In this document: positions 34,604-46,714 of the stretch, one piece after another | How positions within the stretch are numbered: the first letter of the stretch is position 1 | Layout: the number at the start of each line of letters is the position of its first letter | Source of the DNA: Microthyrium microscopicum | Lineage: Eukaryota > Ascomycota > Dothideomycetes > Microthyriales > Microthyriaceae | Reading direction: 5' to 3' | Assembly (NCBI GenBank): GCA_010405405.1 | Contig: MU004233.1 | Span: 2,451,882 to 2,515,881 of the forward strand | Length of the DNA: 64,000 nucleotides | Program-made: the position numbers and the translations under genes | The notes under the pieces: model-generated | What the model saw: the letters and a program-made list of their open reading frames with translations, nothing else | Databases searched by the model: none | What the model was told of the DNA's origin: nothing

Positions 34604-36880
34604 ATGTCGCAATACGAGAACCTCCCGCAGGATGATGATATCGAAGAAAGCGAGATCGACTTCAGTGATCTCCGAGAGAACTTCGAGGTTCGTCTCGAAG
34701 AAGGACTGGATACATTCGTTGTGTTAGACGGTCTCCCAATCGCGCCGGAAGATGCTGCTGGCAAACTTGAAAAATTCATTGGCCGGAAGCTAGCAACTGC
34801 TGGAAAAGTACGAGACGATGGATTCCACATGCCTCTAGAGAACGGAAAGACTCAAGGGTAGGCTATCGATACGAGTAGCGCTGACAGAATGCTAATTCCT
34901 GGTCCAGTTTTGCCTTTGTCGAATTTGCTACCCCAAAAGAGGCTTTCAATGCCGTCAAGATCCTTCATAAAACACCGCTCGACAAGAAACACATCATGCT
35001 AGTCAACAAACTCACCGATATCGATCGATACGGCCGGGAAGGTCGCATCGATGAAGAATATCAAGCCCCTGCGATTGAACCATTCCAAGAGTTACCCCAT
35101 CTGCGATGGTGGCTTTCAGATTCTGAAGCGCGCGACCAATTCGTCATGTACCGCGATAACCAAGTTGGCGTATTCTGGAACGAGAAGGATGATCCTCCGG
35201 AGTCAATCGTCGATCGCAACCAGTGGACTGAAATGTTTGTTCAATGGTCGCCCCTTGGAACATATCTCACATCAATGCACATGCAAGGTGTACAGCTATG
35301 GGGCGGTGAGAACTGGAGTCGACAAAAACGATTTGCTCATCCCGGCGTTAACCTAATCGACTATTCGCCACATGAGAAATACGTCGTAACATGGTCCCAC
35401 AAGCCTGTAAGTGTTGATGAGAATCACCCCATTCTCTCGCTGGAAGACGACGGCAAGAACTATATCATCTGGGATGTCGCAACTGGCAAACCCGTCCGGT
35501 CATTTGTAACTCTCGACTCAGTAACAGATCAAAAAGATGAACATGGACAATTCATCAAGCGCAAGATTCAGTGGCCAGCTTTCAAATGGTCTTCAGACGA
35601 CAAGTATGTTGCCCGGATGACTTACGGTCAATCTATCTCGGTATACGAACTTCCAAGCATGAAGCAGCTTGACAAGAAACCTATCAAGATCGAAGGAATT
35701 CAAGACTTTGACTGGGCCCCTCAAACTCCTCGCCGCGAGGGTGTCAAAGGTTATGAACAGCTCCTCTGCTACTGGACTCCTGAGATGGGCAGCAATCCCG
35801 CCAAAGTCGGCTTGATGAGCATCCCATCAAAAGAAATCGTACGCACCCGAAATCTCTTCAACGTTTCTGACGCCAAACTTCACTGGCAATCTGAAGGTCG
35901 CTACGTTTGCTGCAAGGTTGATCGCCATTCAAAATCGAAAAAGTCCCTTGCCACCAATTTGGAGATCTTCCGTATTACGGAAAAGAACATTCCCGTCGAA
36001 GTTGTGGATTCTCTCAAAGACACTGTTATTAACTTTGCCTGGGAGCCTAAAGGAGACCGTTTTGTTCTCATCACCACCGGCGAAATCCCTACCCAGTCTG
36101 CTGTTCCACCTAAGACTGCGGTATCATTCTTCTGCCCTGAAAAGGCCAAGGGTCCCGTACCTGGCAACTTTAAGCATGTGCGGACTATTGACAAGAAGAA
36201 CAGCAATGCTATTTACTGGGCTCCACGTGGTCGTTTCGTCGTTGTTGCTACCGTTCACTCCCAACAAAGTTTCGAGCTGGACTTCTGGGATCTGGACTTT
36301 GAGGGCGAGAAGGATGAAAAGGACAAGGACTTGACTTGCAACCTTCAGCTCATGTCGACCGCGGAACATTACGGTATCACCGATGCCGAATGGGATCCCA
36401 CTGGACGATATGTTGCAACCGTTGCAAGTGTGTGGAAGCATCAGGTAAGGATCGCGCACTACATCTCAGCCTCTTTATACTAACCAGCCGCAGGCTGAAA
36501 ATGGCTACCATCTTCATGACTTCAAAGGCAACCTCCTCCGAGAGGAGCACATTGAACGCTTCAAGCAACTCATCTGGCGTCCCCGTCCACCAACTATGCT
36601 CAGCAAAGACGAGCAAAAGAAAATTCGCAAGAACCTCCGTGAATACAGCAAAGTGTTTGACGAGCAGGACTTCAACAAAAAGAACCTTGCCAACAAGGCT
36701 GTCATTGACCAGCGTCGTCGTCTACTAGATGAGTGGAAGGCTTGGCGGGAGAGTGTCGAGGAGCGTATGGAAGAAGAGCCGGGCTATAAGACTGCTGACC
36801 AGAAGGAAGAGGATGGCGGAGAGGTGATTGAGGAAATCGTTGAAGAGATTGTTGAGGAGACAGAGGAAATCGTGCCGTAA
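34604..36880 (+). CDS. PRT1: Translation initiation factor eIF3 subunit b
   Basis: Scaffold subunit of eIF3, essential for 43S assembly and mRNA recruitment. Exons 34604-34857, 34908-36444 and 36494-36880 (introns 50 and 49 bp) give 725 residues. An N-terminal RRM at about 38-125 ([10 protein letters not shown]...[14 protein letters not shown]) crosses the first intron. It is followed by a WD40-like beta-propeller with [43 protein letters not shown] and [14 protein letters not shown]. The C-terminal tail, [14 protein letters not shown] then an acidic [10 protein letters not shown] end, is the eIF3b binding site for other core subunits. The length is normal for the family and the frame is complete. 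Confidence 0.97.
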
Positions 36881-37261
36881 GTGCATTGTCATCGGGCTCC
36901 AGGCAAGTGAGCAGCGTAGAAAAATGTCTGGGATTGTTGATGCATTAGTGTAAATAGCATGTTGGTGTTGCTCGGTCGTTGACTTATTCTTTAGCTTAAG
37001 AGTGGAAAACACATGACTTGATATGACATTCATGTCTCACTGCTATTGAAACCTTCGAAACATTGTTCAAGTGGAGGAACCTTCGCTCTCAAGCCACTGG
37101 CAGTGATTAAGAAGCCAGCTGCTTAGTCAGATTGCGCCTTTTTGCTACATCACCTCAGCGCGCGCCTCGACGCGTCTGACATATCTCCAACTTTGTAATC
37201 GATCGCGTCTATTGTATTCCATTGGGATACCAGGTTAGACTTGCAATTTTTCAACTGCATC
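36881..37261. other. Intergenic between eIF3b and the orphan tandem family
   Basis: eIF3b 3' UTR and promoter of the next gene. Nothing further recognised. Confidence 0.5.
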
Positions 37262-39271
37262 ATGGGACGTAAAGGCAAGAAGAAACAGCAAGCTGCGCCC
37301 AGCCAATCCAAAGTAGGATCCATTCAACTGCCATCCATTATAGGCCAGAATGCTACAAGTCAAGAGCTTGTTCGCGACGAGATGCAAGGACTCACAAAAC
37401 ACCAGAGAAGAAAAAAGCGGCGACGGGCTCGCAACCTGGAAATACAACAAACCCGGGATTATGGTCATGAAGCCCAGGTAAAGGAGGCCAAAAGACAAGC
37501 ACTAGATTCTCAATATGACGAATTGAAGGCACAAGTTCAACAACAAGAAGCACAAATTACCAAACTTCACAAAACTTACCTTCAGCTCAAAGCTGCTCAT
37601 ACTCTACCAGAAATGATTGAGCTTAAGTTGATAAACAAGTACATTCAAAAAAGTCAAATGTATGTCTCTCAACTTCAAGAAGATATAAATCAGGGCCCAA
37701 ACACTCAAGGGTCACAGCGAAATGCTCGCCTCGAACTACTACATGCTCGTATTCAGCATACTCATCTGCAGTGTCTTGAAATTCATTTGATTGAGCCCGC
37801 GCTGCCAAGCTCGGAGATGGCGGATCTTCCCAATGGTGTTCGTGGCCTCCAATTGCCACTTTACCAGCTTCAAGACAATTTAAATCGAATCGCCAAAGCT
37901 CAGAACGACCTATATTATCCCCCCAGTGCTCCATTACAATACCACCCATCTCTTGAATTCCACAAAGAAGTCATGAGTCCATCGTGGACCAACACGCATG
38001 GACATACAGACAGCGATAGCGATAGCAATCGAAATTGGCCTCGGGGATACCAAGGTTCAGTGAGCATTGCTCAGCTCCATGGGCAAAGCTCTAAAATCCA
38101 GTCACAAATCAAACCCAGCCCGTCTCGCCTTAGCGAACGAGAAAAAATGGAAGAGGAGGCAAGGCGACTGCTACACCAGCATGAAGTAGAGGGCCCACTC
38201 GGGCAAAGAAAGCAGCGAAAGCTTCGAGACCTGACGACTAAGCTTGGCCCTCCGTGGTTACCGTTTGAAGTCAAGAAGCCCAGGACCTGGGACACCCGCC
38301 GACTGAAAGATGCATCAGACTTTCCAGAATGGTATCAGCGTCTCCGGTTGATGGAAGAAGATCCATATGATTCTGGCTTGTGCGAGTCGGACTTTGATCA
38401 AGACATTTCGGAGCTCGAAAGCGAGCATAAAAGCGAATGTGAATGTTCTACAGGTGGTGGATACTGTAAAGAAACCTGCAAGGCTCAGATTCGACACTTG
38501 CAGAACATGGGATGTTACGACTACCCGGGCGGCGCAGAGGAACGACAGTTTCGTGATGACTCGAGTTGTGATTATTATCATGAACTCAAAGAAAGACGAT
38601 ACAATCGTAAGGAAAGGCTCATTTCCCTTTGCACAGAAAAATCGACGGCCGAACGCAAGCAGATTCTCGAGCTTGAAAGAAGAATAAGAGTGTTCAAGAA
38701 TGAAAACAAAGACAGACGTGCCATGAAGCGTCGGAAATTGAAGCAGAAAAGTATAGATAGCCCTCTAGCTTCCATATCTTTATCCGAGGAGTACTGGATC
38801 TATTGTAACGACTATGCTGGCCGCCCTTGGCAAGGACTCTTCGATTTCAAGTACGTCAAATTCAGTGCTGCGCAAGGGAATAATATCGCTGGCTCCATAT
38901 ACTTCCACCACCTCCGAAATGCTTACCGGATCGATAGTTTCAAAAGTCCTGTCGATCCATATGATCCATTCGATGTGACATGCGAAAATGGTAAATTTGG
39001 TATGACCGCCCGGTTCTTTGGTGATAATTACATCAAATTGGTATTGCATCGCCATATGGTCGTGAGGTTGCTTTCGCGGATAGGGACTGCTACAACTCCT
39101 CAGGCCGAAATGCCTGAACTTTTCACCTTTGTGGGCATTCGTTCTGAACTGGCAGAGGATGAAGACTGCTATATTCACGAACCACGGAAACAATTCTTGA
39201 GGGAGACGGACCCTAACTATGAGGAAACCTTCTCGGACATTTCCGAGCTAGGTGGCTGTGGATATTACTAG
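37262..39271 (+). CDS. Orphan Lys/Arg-rich protein, copy A of a tandem family
   Basis: Single-exon protein of 669 residues; the ATG at 37262 (MGRKGKKKQQAAPSQ) is preferred over the open frame above it. I do not recognise the family. It has a basic N-terminus with a KHQRRKKRRRARN nuclear-signal-like stretch, then coiled-coil helices rich in Gln/Lys (about 70-150). A motif GPPWLPFEVKKP at about 338 is followed by PEWYQRLRL. Next is a Cys cluster (CECSTGGGYCKETC) that could bind metal, then SSCDYYHELKERR and a basic helix. The C-terminal module of about 170 residues (YWIYCNDYAG...ARFFGDNYIKLVLHRHMVVRLLS) ends in MPELFTFVGI. All of these motifs recur in the neighbour at 39697, so this C-terminal half is under constraint. 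Confidence 0.8.
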   Translation: MGRKGKKKQQAAPSQSKVGSIQLPSIIGQNATSQELVRDEMQGLTKHQRRKKRRRARNLEIQQTRDYGHEAQVKEAKRQALDSQYDELKAQVQQQEAQITKLHKTYLQLKAAHTLPEMIELKLINKYIQKSQMYVSQLQEDINQGPNTQGSQRNARLELLHARIQHTHLQCLEIHLIEPALPSSEMADLPNGVRGLQLPLYQLQDNLNRIAKAQNDLYYPPSAPLQYHPSLEFHKEVMSPSWTNTHGHTDSDSDSNRNWPRGYQGSVSIAQLHGQSSKIQSQIKPSPSRLSEREKMEEEARRLLHQHEVEGPLGQRKQRKLRDLTTKLGPPWLPFEVKKPRTWDTRRLKDASDFPEWYQRLRLMEEDPYDSGLCESDFDQDISELESEHKSECECSTGGGYCKETCKAQIRHLQNMGCYDYPGGAEERQFRDDSSCDYYHELKERRYNRKERLISLCTEKSTAERKQILELERRIRVFKNENKDRRAMKRRKLKQKSIDSPLASISLSEEYWIYCNDYAGRPWQGLFDFKYVKFSAAQGNNIAGSIYFHHLRNAYRIDSFKSPVDPYDPFDVTCENGKFGMTARFFGDNYIKLVLHRHMVVRLLSRIGTATTPQAEMPELFTFVGIRSELAEDEDCYIHEPRKQFLRETDPNYEETFSDISELGGCGYY

Positions 39272-39696
39272 ATGCAAGCTCTACGAATTGCACTGGGATT
39301 ATCCTATATTTTGCCCAGAACTGATCAGAAAGTGAAGCTATATAGTCTGTTTACTCCTTCGGAGGGTTTAGCTCACGCATTTTTAACTGAAGCCAAGGAT
39401 AAAATACACTTCCAAATTTCTTATTTGCTAGAGGTATCACTTCAAACTTCTGTTTGAACTGCGGAGCGAGCATCCAATCTCAAAAACTCCTATACCGAAA
39501 TTATTTCAAGGCCATTAGCATGACACAATGTTTATGTGACGTGTATAAGTTGCTTAGTAAGGTAGCCCCTTTTCTTGAATCGCGCTCAGTCGCGTCTGAT
39601 TACGCGTGCTACGATCTGATACATATCAACTTCGACACCACAGCTCTTTAATCCCATGGAATGAATGAATCAAAAACTACGCGTCCTTGAATAAAA
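39272..39696. other. Spacer between tandem copies
   Basis: AT-rich; holds the 3' UTR of copy A and the promoter of copy B. No other feature seen. Confidence 0.5.
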
Positions 39697-42034
39697 ATGG
39701 ACGGTATTCGCATCAAGCAAGAAGAAATTGAATACAAACCATTTCAAAATGGGCAATCCCAATTATCAGCCATTGCACAGGCAAGTCGACCACCAATTCA
39801 TGGAAGTACTAAGTCAAGTAATGCCAAGAGAAAGAAAAAGGCAAGAACCTTCGCAATACTTCGAAGTCTCAATGCTCAGGAACAAAGCCATCGAAGCCAG
39901 AGAACGACACAACTGAGTAAAGGCCAGAAAGCCAGGCGAAATAAGGCAGCGCGCAAGTTAAAGCTGCTCCAGCGAACTCATAACACTCAAAGCCAGCAGC
40001 AGATACTTCAGGAACCAACGAGGATTGCTCGTAGTCAATCTATCAGTCTTCGAATTCAGACAACAGATGCTCGCTTACGAGAGCTAATGGCCAAGGCAAA
40101 ACATAACAATCAACAGTCGGCACTAACTACTGAACGGGTGGACTATTTGTGTCGGCTCCCTTTGGCTCTGATCAGCAGGTAAGACTTTATCCTGTACCAT
40201 CAACCTCATCTGTTCATGAACCGCGATTCTTCTCATCTGAGATGCGCTTTACTGTCAAGATGTGTAGCCGGTTCATCACAGGGAACTCCAAGTGAGTAGT
40301 TTGAGGTCGTCTCATTGCACCTGGCGGTTACCCGATTGGAGATAGCTTCGTAACGCAGAAAACAAACATGTGCGTTGTGGAGGCTTTATTGCCTGTATGG
40401 AAATGGAAAGGCGACCCGTCGTGAGTCCTACACTGACGACTTTCAGATACAGAACCTTGACCGAGCCGACTACACAGGATGATCTGCAGCTCTGGTGCGC
40501 CCTTGATCAATTTCAGCCCATCCAAGGTCAGGCTCCTATCGATCTGAGACATCGTGTCAACGAAATGCTCAAAGAGATCAATAATAAGATTCTTGAGCTC
40601 CAAGCTCAGACCTATCGGGACAGAGAAGAAACGCGATCAATGATAGAATTGAGTGAATCACTACAACGAGACATACGGTCGAATGAACAAAAAATCTTGG
40701 CTGAAGCTGAAGAATTACGGAACGAAAGGTATCAACTGCCGGGGAACTCTCATGACGGCCAGCTGAACCGGCCCACACCCGACCATACCTATGTTAAATT
40801 GGAGAACACGCCAGAGTCAATCCGGCTCATCCAAACCTTGCCGAAATCGACAACAGGCCAGGCTCACATCGAAGCCGAGGTCATGCAAGAGCCACCGCAA
40901 TGCATTTCAATTCTTCCCCAAATCCAGGTGCTTACGGCTGGAATCAAATCGAGAAGCGAATTAGATACCCGTGCCCTCAAACTGCAGAGGAGGAAAGAGA
41001 CGAGAAGGAAGAAGCAGGAGACAAGGTTGAAGCTGCTGCTAGAACGACATGAGGAAGGGAACCAGCCACTCAGTTTACCAGAGCAGCATACTGCTCGAAA
41101 CCTGTCACTCCTCTTAGGGCCTCCATGGATACCGTTTCAAGTTCAGAAACCGTCAAAAAAGGCCCTCAAGGCTCTCAAGGCGTCGCAGCCCCCACCCCGA
41201 AGCGAACTTCGCAAGATGAAAGTGAAGCCACAGTATCCAGATTGGTACCAGCGTGTTCGTCTATGGGACCAGATTGGCTCTGAGGATTTTGAGGAGGACC
41301 TTTCCGAACTCAAAAGCGACGAGAATAGTTGCGACTGTGGCTGCGAACACGTTTGTAAAGCCTGGATGCGCACGCAAAGCTCCACCAGAATAAAGAACTA
41401 TCCACGTGGGCCTGAAGACTAACCATATAGCGAAGACTCAAGCTGTGATCTTTACTATACGCTTAAAGAGAAACGATCCGAGCGGAAGAAAAAGCTGCAT
41501 GTGGATAATGTTCAAGCTCAAAGAGCAACTGAGGAGCGCAAGCAGGTCCAAAGATTGGAGACACGTATTGAGTATATCAAAAAGCAAAGCAAACAGTCTC
41601 AAAATTGCAAGCCTGAAGGCTCAAAAGAGAAAGCTAGCTTGCCCGCGTTGAGATCGGAAAAGTATCGAATCTATACTGCCGACTATACCCATGGCTCTTT
41701 GGACGGGCTGCACGATATCAAGCACTTGGAGCTTGTGTTTACGCAGGACTTGGTCGGTGGTTACATAAATTTCAACGGTTCGGGACAGCTGGTGCATATT
41801 GATGACTTCGTCGAGCCCGAAGGCAGGCATGACCGATACAACATGAGCTGCTCTGGCCAGAAATATGGCATTTCGGCCCGATTCTACGCTGGCAATTATA
41901 ACAGTTATGTCAAGCTAGTCATGGAGAGCCAGATGGTCATGCGATTGCTCTCATCCGATCCGGCTGAACTGCCTCCACCAGACATGCCTGAATTGCTCAC
42001 ATTTGTAGGCGCATGTGCTAGACCCACACGATAG
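39697..42034 (+). pseudogene. Orphan Lys/Arg-rich protein, copy B, with an in-frame stop
   Basis: Tandem paralogue of the gene at 37262. Exon 39697-40178 begins MDGIRIKQEEIEYKPF. A 268-bp intron (GTAAGA...TTTCAG) leads to an exon from 40447, which joins as ALISRYRTLTEP. Shared motifs are in the same order as in copy A: GPPWIPFQVQKP, PDWYQRVRL, a Cys cluster (CDCGCEHVC), SSCDLYYTLKEKR, then the C-terminal module (KYRIYTADYT...ARFYAGNY...VMRLLSSD) ending MPELLTFVGA. A TAA at 41420-41422 interrupts the frame between the Cys cluster and SSCDLYY, and the frame then continues unchanged to 42034. Copy A has no break there. It is either a young pseudogene or a gene now making only the N-terminal part. 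The C-terminal module is still intact and recognisable. Confidence 0.65.
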
Positions 42035-42764
42035 AAGGCCCGTCGTAGAGGATAGTTGGAGACTATACCCTTGCTTATGGGGAGATTCTTTAAGAGACAG
42101 CCGAGTGGGTGTATTCTTGGTACTTGGGCACACTGGAAGAGGAAGGTGGGTGATGGAGACGAGACAGTTGTATCTTGTCAAAATTTCGCGCTTGAGTACT
42201 CATTCGGCGATATAAGTTTTGATTTTGTTACCAGCTCAGATCAGGAAGACAAATTTGTAGTTCCGGTACAATCACAATAGGATTACAAGGTATGCCTCCA
42301 ACAGTGCTATAACATGATGCCTGATATAACCTCCTCTTCGCAATGTATTCAAGCATACGAATAAGATTAGAGGGAGCGAAAGTGAATATACACTTTCGCA
42401 CTTACCAACAACTCTCCTGAGGTCGTGAGAGGGTGGTGATGGATTTTTCCTCGTCTGTGTCAAAAAAATCCTCAATGTGGTGATTAACATTATGCCGTTT
42501 TTGCGAAACAAGTGTACAATCGTCTGGGACAGATAACTTGCAAATTCCCTGATCAAGAAGGTTGTAGCGCTGGTTTAGTCAAATGAGACAAGGCTGAGTC
42601 ACGGACAAGGATTCAAGGAAGGCAGAGGAATTGTAGTCAAAGTATTAAGATCGTATCATTATTAGACCATTATTATTATCGCCGTACAAAGCATTATATA
42701 CATAAAGAATGTGTCTTTTTCCACGCACACCCCGGTCGCAACCCATGATCTTCGATCCAATAGT
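42035..42764. other. Convergent 3' region
   Basis: Tail-to-tail gap between orphan copy B and the SnoaL-like gene. Nothing recognised beyond an ATTATTATTATT run near 42657-42677. Confidence 0.5.
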
Positions 42765-43256
42765 CTATCCAGGGAAGGCAGGGTTGCTGGTTGTCGCGGA
42801 AGCAGTCATGGTTGAATCCCAGTGCTCGACAATACAGGTACCGTCGTATCGGTAGTAGTCTGAAATGGCAGTAACGTTTTGAATGAATCCTTGGACACCG
42901 GCTTTTGGTGTAGCTTTGTAGTGGCTTGTGCAAATAGGTGCTCCGTCGTCTCTTCGGAAGCAGCCAGTGAGGTCGTTACCGACGGTAGAGATATCGACTG
43001 TGGGAAAAAGGGCGCTTAGGAAGCCGACGTCAGAACCAAAGCTGTTTGCGGAAGAGGTGTGTTCGATGAGATCTGTAGATACGTATTTGGCAAAGGCGTC
43101 TGATACATCGCCGGAGAAAAGCTCGAGTTGAAAGGCTTTGAAGAGTTGGGTCCGCGCATCTTGATCGATATCTCCTTGATTGTCGCTTCCGCAGTACCAG
43201 GCTGAGGTAAGGGTGATGAATGAGGCCGCAATGGCGAGGATTGGTCTGAACAACAT
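42765..43256 (-). CDS. Small secreted SnoaL-like protein
   Basis: Single-exon protein of 163 residues. The start at 43256 is chosen because MLFRPILAIAASFITLTSAW is a clean signal peptide; the frame is open 18 codons further up. The body, LFKAFQLELFSGDVSDAFAKYVSTDLIEHTSSANS...VGFLSALFP, then CFRRDDGAPICTSHYKATPK and IVEHWDSTM, has the shape of the SnoaL/NTF2-like cone fold: helix, early acidic/His residues, and a strand with H-W-D near the end. Fungal secreted members of this group are common and mostly uncharacterised. No catalytic function is claimed. Confidence 0.75.
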   Translation of the reverse strand: MLFRPILAIAASFITLTSAWYCGSDNQGDIDQDARTQLFKAFQLELFSGDVSDAFAKYVSTDLIEHTSSANSFGSDVGFLSALFPTVDISTVGNDLTGCFRRDDGAPICTSHYKATPKAGVQGFIQNVTAISDYYRYDGTCIVEHWDSTMTASATTSNPAFPG

Positions 43257-45164
43257 TGTTTGGTATGAAGCGGGTGTGATTTTTTGTTCCAAGAAACGAG
43301 AGGACTGCAAAAGAATATAAACAAACAGTGAGAGACGAGCGAGTTTATTGACAAGGCAATTTGTTGGTGAGCGAGTGAACTACCTGAACGACGATCGTGC
43401 TATCTTTATACCGCCTTGCCAGCGTACCTGCCCAGTATCCTTCGAGTCGAGCCTTGTCTTCTCAAGGCATAGAATTGGCTTGGAACTGCAGTAGCTCAGC
43501 CTTAGACTACTTTACAAGAAGAATCCAGTTTGAAGCGGGCAATGACACTGTGGCTATGGGCAGTTAGCTGCTTGAACAGTCGTACTGCCTTGCATGAAAT
43601 GCAGAATGGCAGAATTCTACCAATCAGGTAACTAAGGAAGAACTACGATTTGAACGACCCCACAGTGAGTGATGCGTGTGGCGTATTCCCTCTGCATCGT
43701 AAAAAAGCATCTTGCAAGCACGCGAGCTAAGTTTAGAGAAGCGATTGGGGCCTGGACGAGAGGCTAATCCTCAAACAAGCTAGTATTTCTGCAACGGGCT
43801 CGGATACGGTACTTGCCAAACTTGGTTGAGCCAGTTTGCATGACTGCGCAAAGCAAGATTGGGAGGTCGTTACATCAAAGAGGAAGAGTTTGGTAGATCT
43901 TGATTGACAGCCTAGCTGCAAGATAAGCAAGTACCTAGTAGTTCTGCTTACATAGATCAATTCGTGAAGAGATATTGTGCTTGCAAATGATTGATTCGAT
44001 TTTTCTTGACGATGATGATTGAAAATTTACAGCGAGTATGATGTCTCCTAACTGACTGACACTTTGGCAAAGTGATACATCATGCATCAAATAGTTCGTC
44101 AACTCTTACCCAATTTACCATCCAAAAAGAGAATATTTGAAAGGAAGCTGCGGGGCAATGCTGAGCCTCAGTGATTTAGATGCAGACGAGCGAACTGATA
44201 TCTTGCCAAGGGGACAATTCCAAGCCTACTGTCGTCTTATCGTATCCATTCGCCTGTTTCAAGCTCGCACTAGAAGGGAGTTCGCAGTGGACGGATCCCC
44301 AGCCCCCGAATATACGAATAATGAACCATAGTCTTTTACAAGTCATTTTGATCTTTGCTGATGTGTATTTTGACAATTCCATGCCAGATGCAAAAATGCA
44401 AGGAAAATTTGACAAGACTTTGGTTTCAGTTGTATGCATAAATTTGGTCTAGAAGTTGTGGCTTACATGATATGCGCGCATATCCGGCCACCCAATAACG
44501 GTTTGTGTATCAGTTCTTGAAGGATTTGAAGCAAAGCACATCGCTCACGTTGTTCTCGTATTATTAGAAGAATAATGCAAGGAAATGTCTCGCTGATCCA
44601 AAAGGATCTTCCACTCAACCATGAACCGATATAAATCCTACATTTGGCCATGATGGCCATGATACAGCACATGGGAGTCTTACACCGCGAACTCCGATGA
44701 AGCTAAGATCAACCCGCCTTTTTCAGGTCCAGAAAAGTGCCCACTAATCAATTCAATCACGCTCACCGTTAAACCGTCGTCTCGTCGTACTGCACTCTAT
44801 TTCGACTAAAAAGAAAGCGCCATTGGAAAATGCCCGAAAGCTCAGACTATATTCCTCTAGCTGAATCAATGCATCATCATCTTCTTCAACTTGAAAAGTT
44901 CGTGTCTCGATCAGGCTGCTGGACACGAGAGCAGACACGGCCAAGATCCGGTCACCTCAGGCCTGCAGTCTGCATTGCGTGTGCTTCAGCCTCGTGTCTT
45001 GGCAGCCTTGTCCGAACTCGCTTCCAGAAAAAATTGTTTGGTTTTGCAACCTGCACGGACCATGGTTCGTCTCATGATTCATCTCTCAACTTCGTTCTAT
45101 TTTTCTCTTCTTCCATAAGGTATCATCATTGGAGCAAAAGCTAGGAGTTCATTCTACATAGAGA
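43257..45164. other. Intergenic, 1.9 kb
   Basis: Head-to-head gap between the SnoaL-like and methyltransferase-like genes. An open frame at 44830-45118 is protein-like in part but could not be given exons or a family. Nothing else recognised. Confidence 0.45.
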
Positions 45165-46714
45165 ATGCGTTACATACGGCTCATCCAGCCGCCGCATGTC
45201 GTTCTACAGGATGGCAGACCCAGAATAAAATGCAAGGTCACAGTGACCAACGACTTGGGCGACTCGTTCTGTCCTGTTGATCTAGATCTGGTCCTGTTCA
45301 TCAGACGCGTCAATGATGCGGAGATTTTCTTCGATCAGAGAATCGTCGAGTCGTGGAAAGGAACTCGTGGCATGCGGGTGCTGACTTTCGAGTTTGAACC
45401 TTCACGAGAAATGATCAATGCTCCACAAGGAGTTAGTATCGTGGTGGCAGCTATCCTGCCCAGACACAAGAGCGTGGCGGCAGATACGCATGCTTTTCCT
45501 AAGGACTCGAAAAATCTTTTGCCAGGCAGTAGTGGGCTTGGGCTGGACAAAGATATGGTGTATGTCATGGGCGTTCAATCTGCACAGCTTTTGATCAAGA
45601 CTGGGTGTCGTGCTTCAAATGAGCTCTCGCGCCGAGATTTTTGGCTAGCTGATGATACTATAATGCACATATGGGAGAGTTCAGGTTCACACAATATTGA
45701 AAGTCACATATGGTAAGAGTAGTTGTATGATTGTACCATTGATAGATCATGTAAATAATGTACCTTGTTAGGGACGCTGGATTGGCTACAATAGCTTTCT
45801 TAAACAATGAGATAGCCAAAAAGAGACGGAAGAGATTGCACAGACGAAAAGAAAGCCGCAGTGAGCATGAACAACACAATGTCTCTATACTTGAACTTGG
45901 TTGTGGTGTTGGCCTGGTGGGAACCTTTCTTGCTCGGATGTTTCCTAATTTCAAAGGTAAGCTTTTCTCATATAGTCGTACAAAACAACAAAGTATCACC
46001 CTGCGTTGGCAACCAAAATACTTGTATCTTCCTTATCCTACTTGACCACGTAGTCAATATGCTCGAGATCCGAAAGAGATGAGGCACGATACCGGTAGAT
46101 TGCTTCAACAACTGCGTTTGGAACTAACATACTACTCACATTTTGTCCACAACACATCTCTCGTCCCTCCACCATGCCTTCCCTCAGCCTCTCCTCTCTC
46201 CTCCCAACTAACAACCCCAGTAACAACAACCGACCGCCCCGAAGCCTCCCCCCTCGCCACAACCAACATCTCCTCCAACTCCACCACCACCAACATATCA
46301 TTCCATCCCCTCCCCTGGGGAACCCCCCTCCCACCAACCCTCTCACAACCATACAACCTAATCCTCGCCACAGACTGCACCTACAACCCCGATACCTTCC
46401 CCCTCCTCCTCAACTCCCTGTCCCAGCTCGCAGAGACTTCACCGAATGTGCTTGTGTTCATCGCTAGCAAGACGCGACATGTGGGTGAGGCGGTGTTTGA
46501 TGGTATGATGGGAGATGGAGGATGGGTGGTGCGGAAGAGATGGATACGATATATGCCGTGGGAGTTTGGCAACGGAGGTAGGATAGCGGGTGAATGTGAA
46601 GAGGAGGATGAGGGGGGGAGGGAGAAGTGTGTGTTTACATATTGGGTTCGAGGGGTTGAGGGGGCGGAGGGACGGATGGAGTTGGGAGAGTTGGGAGATA
46701 TTTTGGGAGTCTGA
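45165..46714 (+). CDS. Family-16 methyltransferase-like protein (Rrg1/lysine methyltransferase type)
   Basis: The start MRYIRLIQPPHVVL matches the N-terminus of a fungal Methyltransf_16 group. Exon 45165-45712 joins to 45772-45956 by a 59-bp intron, which makes the diagnostic SHIWDAGLATIAFL. SAM-binding motif I follows as ILELGCGVGLVGTFLA. Further down, YNLILATDCTYNPDTFPLL and IASKTRHVGEAVF (to 46714) are motif IV and the region after it. The middle, 45957-46078, is not resolved: a good donor (GTAAGC) is present, but the best-looking acceptor gives the wrong phase and only weak AGs near 46067 and 46076 keep the frame. The motif II segment (LLTDLP-like), expected here, is not seen. A 60-residue Thr/Ser/Pro insertion precedes motif IV. 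It may be degrading or carry an unusual exon. Confidence 0.65.

Noticed and set aside
41406-41430. GTGGGC...ATAG that would remove the stop of orphan copy B as an intron
   Set aside because: It would be 25 nt, too short for a spliceosomal intron, and would shift the frame.
44830-45144. Protein-like ORFs just upstream of the methyltransferase-like gene
   Set aside because: No family, no reasonable splice into the downstream gene, whose own N-terminus is complete at 45165.
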